From Desulfovibrio sp. UIB00 (GTDB lineage Bacteria; Desulfobacterota; Desulfovibrionia; Desulfovibrionales; Desulfovibrionaceae), in NCBI RefSeq assembly GCF_022508225.1, contig NZ_JAETXJ010000001.1, positions 558,001 through 622,000 on the forward strand: DNA of 64,000 bases, given 5' to 3'. Below, piece by piece: positions 61,026-64,000 of the stretch; the first letter of the stretch is position 1; every line of letters begins with the position of its first letter. The position numbers and the translations under genes were made by a program. The notes under the pieces are model-generated. The model saw nothing but the letters and a program-made list of their open reading frames with translations, did not search any database and had not been told where the DNA came from.

Positions 61026-62186
61026 ATGTTTTTATATCTTGATTGCTCTGGCGGCATCAGCGGGGATATGACCCTTGCGGCCCTTGCGCACCTTGGGGTG
61101 GATTATGCCCCGCTGTCTGCTGCTCTTGCCCGCGCAGGCGTGGATTGCCGCATTGACGCCAGGGGCGAAACACGACCCGGCGGGCCGGGGCAGATGGTTG
61201 CCGTAAGCTGGAATGCCGAAAAGCAGCCACTGCGGCATCCGGCGGATATCGCCGCCATATTTGAAAGGGTTGACGTCTTGCCAGGTGTGCGCGCCCGTGC
61301 ACTGGCAGCCCTGCACGCGCTGACCGAGGCTGAGGCGCACGCGCACCATGTTGCACCGGCTGAGGTGCACTTTCACGAGGTGGGGGCCATCGATACCCTC
61401 GTGGATATTCTGGGTGCGGCCTATGCCGTGGAGGCCCTGGGCGTGAGCCGAATATGCGCCTCGCCCCTGCCGTGGTTTACCGGAAGCGTTGAGTGCGCCC
61501 ACGGGCGCATCCCGCTGCCCGCGCCCGCAACGGCGTACCTTATGCGCGGCAAGCCGGTTTTTGCCACAGATGCGCGCGAGGAGCTTGTTACACCCACGGG
61601 CGCTGCCCTGGTGCACGCCCTGGTAGACCAGTTTGTTCCCGGCCCGGAGGGCATTGCACTTGCGCTTGGCACCGGCTACGGCTCCCGCCCTGCGCCTACG
61701 GGCCTGCGGGCATGGCTTGTGGAAGACGGAGCAGGCGGCGCAGACCATGCGCTTGGCGGGCGCGAGAAGGTCATGCAGTTCGAGACCCACATTGATCATC
61801 TTAACGGGGAAGACCTGGGTATGGCGCTGGAGGCGCTCTCCTCCATGCCGGATGTTCTTGACGTGCTGTGGCTGCCGGGCGTGGGCAAGAAGAATCGCCC
61901 TGCCGGATTGTTGCGTGTGCTGTGCCTGCCCAGCCAGAGAGCTTGTGTGGAAAATGCCGTTTTGCGCCACACCCATACGCTGGGTCTGCGCGTGCAGACG
62001 CTTGATCGCGTGGTTGCGCCGCGCCGCGCCGTTTCAGTGGAGATGGCGGGGCAGAGCCTTGCAGCCAAGGAGTATTCCATTGAAGGGCAAAATTATGTGC
62101 GACCCGAGGCAGACGCGCTCAAGGCCGCAGCCCAACGGAGCGGCGTGGGCGTCCCGGCCCTGCGCAATGCATGCGCCAAAAATTGA
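61026..62186 (+). CDS. larC: LarC, nickel insertion enzyme for the nickel-pincer cofactor
   Basis: The 386-residue protein matches LarC (formerly DUF111): MFLYLDCSGGISGDMTLAAL at the start, EVHFHEVGAIDTLVDILGAA near 120, and HIDHLNGEDLGMALE in the C-terminal part. LarC inserts nickel into the pyridinium dithiocarboxylate nucleotide with CTP. Here it is one continuous frame, unlike the split larC1/larC2 of Lactobacillus. No larA, larB or larE lies in the window. GGAAGGGG precedes the ATG at 61026. Confidence 0.9.
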   Translation: MFLYLDCSGGISGDMTLAALAHLGVDYAPLSAALARAGVDCRIDARGETRPGGPGQMVAVSWNAEKQPLRHPADIAAIFERVDVLPGVRARALAALHALTEAEAHAHHVAPAEVHFHEVGAIDTLVDILGAAYAVEALGVSRICASPLPWFTGSVECAHGRIPLPAPATAYLMRGKPVFATDAREELVTPTGAALVHALVDQFVPGPEGIALALGTGYGSRPAPTGLRAWLVEDGAGGADHALGGREKVMQFETHIDHLNGEDLGMALEALSSMPDVLDVLWLPGVGKKNRPAGLLRVLCLPSQRACVENAVLRHTHTLGLRVQTLDRVVAPRRAVSVEMAGQSLAAKEYSIEGQNYVRPEADALKAAAQRSGVGVPALRNACAKN

Positions 62187-62343
62187 TGGGCCTCGGGGCG
62201 CACCGCCTGCTCCTTGCATTCTGCGGGTTGGCGCACTAACGGCTTTTTAACATAAAGTTCCATAGCATAACTGCCATCTTGCGCACAGGCTCGAGCTGGC
62301 GTAAGGAGGCAATGGGCGAAATGCCCACCCAAGGAGGAACTTT

Positions 62344-62772
62344 ATGCGTATGAAATATGTGTTGAAACCGTTGGCACTGAGCGCCCTTGCCGTGGGCCTG
62401 CTCTTGGTGGGCACCCCTGCCGTGCAGGCGGCCCAGAATGGAGATGTCCCCCAAGGGTACAAACAGAAGGGCGACCGTGACGGACGTCAGGACGCTGATC
62501 GTGGCGGGCGCCATTATGACCGCAAGGACAGCAAGAACCAACCCAATGGGCGCATGGACGGGCGCCACGACAACCGTAGCGCACAGGGCGAAAAAATGGG
62601 CAAGCCCCGCTACGACAACGACAAGGGAGACCGCCGCAGCCCCCGTGGCGACGAGATGGGCCGCCCGCGCGATGACCGCCGTCCCCCGCGCGACATGCAG
62701 CAGCGCGATTCCCAGAAGGGGCAGCGCCCCGCTGCGCGCCCTGCTGACAATGATGATGACGTGCGCAATTAG
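62344..62772 (+). CDS. Secreted Arg/Asp-rich low-complexity protein
   Basis: The 142-residue protein has a signal peptide (basic MRMKYVLK, hydrophobic LALSALAVGLLLVG, cleavage near VQAAQ at 29-30). About 113 mature residues follow, of which about 21 are Arg and 21 Asp, plus many Gly, Asn, Gln and Pro, in runs such as GDRDGRQDADRGGRHYDRK. No cysteine, aromatic core or fold is evident, so it is probably an extracytoplasmic disordered polyampholyte. AAGGAGG with ideal spacing supports expression. It is followed by a terminator at 62835. Function unknown. Confidence 0.85.
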   Translation: MRMKYVLKPLALSALAVGLLLVGTPAVQAAQNGDVPQGYKQKGDRDGRQDADRGGRHYDRKDSKNQPNGRMDGRHDNRSAQGEKMGKPRYDNDKGDRRSPRGDEMGRPRDDRRPPRDMQQRDSQKGQRPAARPADNDDDVRN

Positions 62773-62834
62773 TTCTGGGGGGTTCCCCTGCTAGGATTTG
62801 GGCGGTGTGCTCTGCATTCCCCCAGTCACGATAA

Positions 62835-62861
62835 AAGCCTTCCGCTTCGGAGGGCTTTTTT
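62835..62861 (+). terminator. Terminator downstream of the Arg/Asp-rich gene
   Basis: AAGCCTTCCG and CGGAGGGCTT pair with one wobble around CTT and run into six T residues. Confidence 0.88.
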
Positions 62862-63043
62862 GTTTGGTTTACGCTCCCGCCTTTTGTTGCGCGCACGTAT
62901 ATTATTCGCCTTGGTACGCCTGCATCGTCATTGGCAGAAAAGGCAAGTTTATTGTCATTGTTGCCAACCACGAGCATGCCCTAGGATGGGTGCATAACTT
63001 CAACGCCGGGGTATTCCATTGCCCGGCAAACAGGGAGACGTGT

Positions 63044-63853
63044 ATGCACCAGAATATTCAGCGCAGTCTGCAACCATTGGCCCTTTTACTGGCTCTGTTT
63101 GCAGCGTTCTGGCCCATTGGCGTACAGGCGCAAGCCGGGCAAGCATCCGCTCAGGTGGAAAATGGCGATATGTACGATGCCGTTCCCAAACCTGCCTCAA
63201 GGCACCTTACTCTTGGCGTTTTGCTCTTCCCCGGATTTGAGATGCTGGATGCCTATGGCCCCATGGAGATGTGGGGCAGTCTCAAAAACGCCCCCACCAG
63301 ATTTTGGGGAGAAGAATCAGACCGCGTGGACATCCGGCTCGTGACTGTGGCGGCGCAGAAGGGGGCAGTAGCTTCGAATCAGGGGCCAAAAACACTGGCG
63401 GAGTACAGCTATACTGACGCCCCTGCGCTGGACTATCTGCTTGTCCCTGGCGGCATCGGCGTTATCCCCCTGTTGCAAGACAAAGCAACCCTGAGCTGGG
63501 TACGTGCGCAGGCCAAAAATACCAAGCTCATCATGTCTGTATGCAACGGGGCTTCACTGCTTGCCGCCGCAGGACTGCTGGACGGCAGACTCGCCACCAC
63601 CAACAAGATGGCGTTCAAGGCTTCCATTGCGCCGGGCCCCAAGGTGCGCTGGGTCGCCAAGGCTCGCTGGGTTGACGGCGGTTCGGTTGTGACGTCGTCG
63701 GGAGTTTCTGCCGGTATGGACATGACCATTGCGGTCATAGCCCGCCTGTTCGGTCAGCCGCTGAGCGACTGGGTGGCGCTTGTGACGGAGTACGAGCCCC
63801 ACCGTGATCCTTCATGGGATCCTTTTGCCGCAAGGGCTGGGCTGTCGGAATAG
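63044..63853 (+). CDS. Exported DJ-1/PfpI-family protein
   Basis: The 269-residue protein has a signal peptide (LALLLALFAAFWPIGVQAQA, mature from about 31) and a DJ-1/PfpI domain. MLDAYGPMEMW supplies the conserved Glu75, LLVPGG follows, and the nucleophile elbow SVCNGASLLAAAGLLDG has Cys167. VTSSGVSAGMD is near 225. This layout is closest to the isonitrile hydratase and AraC-N-terminal type. Periplasmic members are uncommon, and the reaction is unknown. GGGAG lies 8 nt before the ATG at 63044, which is preferred over longer frames lacking a signal-like start. Confidence 0.85.
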   Translation: MHQNIQRSLQPLALLLALFAAFWPIGVQAQAGQASAQVENGDMYDAVPKPASRHLTLGVLLFPGFEMLDAYGPMEMWGSLKNAPTRFWGEESDRVDIRLVTVAAQKGAVASNQGPKTLAEYSYTDAPALDYLLVPGGIGVIPLLQDKATLSWVRAQAKNTKLIMSVCNGASLLAAAGLLDGRLATTNKMAFKASIAPGPKVRWVAKARWVDGGSVVTSSGVSAGMDMTIAVIARLFGQPLSDWVALVTEYEPHRDPSWDPFAARAGLSE

Positions 63854-63938
63854 TATGGTCTGATTACCGTGTGCCGCAGGCGTCGGTTTGGGTCTGCAGA
63901 GTTGTGCACGGCACTCCGGGCTGGCACGCGCGCCATAA

Positions 63939-63976
63939 AAAACAGCAGCGCCCGCATATGCGGGCGCTGCTGTTTT
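63939..63976. terminator. Palindromic terminator at the right edge
   Basis: A 38-bp perfect palindrome with arms AAAACAGCAGCGCCCGCAT and its complement, T-rich at both ends. It ends the DJ-1/PfpI transcript and any converging gene beyond the window. Confidence 0.85.
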
Positions 63977-64000
63977 CAGTCAGGGCAACCTGGGCTTAGC

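Overview
The window is one contiguous stretch of chromosome, roughly 60% GC, from a sulfate-reducing bacterium of the Desulfovibrio group. The evidence is a free-standing dsrC gene, a complete CooMKLXUH-HypA-CooF membrane hydrogenase operon in the order I remember from Desulfovibrio vulgaris, a Crp/Fnr regulator with a TGTGA-N6-TCACA site, an M99 (Csd4-like) carboxypeptidase as found in curved and helical bacteria, and a DUF4911 protein. I saw no phage, insertion sequence, CRISPR array, rRNA or complete tRNA gene. Genus-level placement is inference.

Layout. 1-2.1 kb: the N-terminal 700 codons of an M16 (PreP-like) metalloprotease, running off the left edge. 2.5-8.4 kb, plus strand: rpsB-tsf, a TerC/CBS/CorC membrane protein behind a leader with its own terminator, and ilvBN behind a leader-peptide attenuator. 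8.5-17 kb: a 6PF2K/histidine-phosphatase fusion, a diguanylate cyclase, tyrS, a PilZ-like protein, a tandem 88-bp structured repeat, and a TSUP exporter with a partner membrane protein. 17-24 kb: a YkgJ-like protein, hisI-hisG, a DEAD-box helicase, ribF and a PHP phosphatase.

24-31 kb, minus strand: an exported nitroreductase, then pyrH-frr-uppS-cdsA-dxr-rseP-tsaB. This joins pyrimidine nucleotide supply, ribosome recycling, isoprenoid and phospholipid synthesis, membrane proteolysis and tRNA modification, and is separated here from rpsB-tsf. 31-37 kb: azlCD with DUF4911, then a Crp/Fnr regulator heading a probable redox gene set (flavodoxin, FMN-binding split barrel, NapH-like Fe-S membrane protein, HPP permease). 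37-47 kb: the Coo hydrogenase operon, transcribed leftward from an AT-rich control region. In this complex CooH, CooL, CooU and CooX form the NiFe and Fe-S module, CooK and the double-antiporter CooM form the membrane module, HypA delivers nickel, and CooF is the electron-transfer ferredoxin. Neither cooS nor cooA is in the window.

47-64 kb: gpsA with the M99 carboxypeptidase, divergent copZ/copA copper export, an MFS permease, a decayed SMR transporter fused by overlap to trmI, adenine deaminase, a class A penicillin-binding protein, dsrC, a CBS-ACT protein, larC, a secreted Arg/Asp-rich protein and an exported DJ-1/PfpI protein. The main leads are the ilv attenuator, the TerC leader, the duplicated structured repeat, the CooF tail and coo control region, the residue-for-residue Csd4 active-site match, and the SMR pseudogene.
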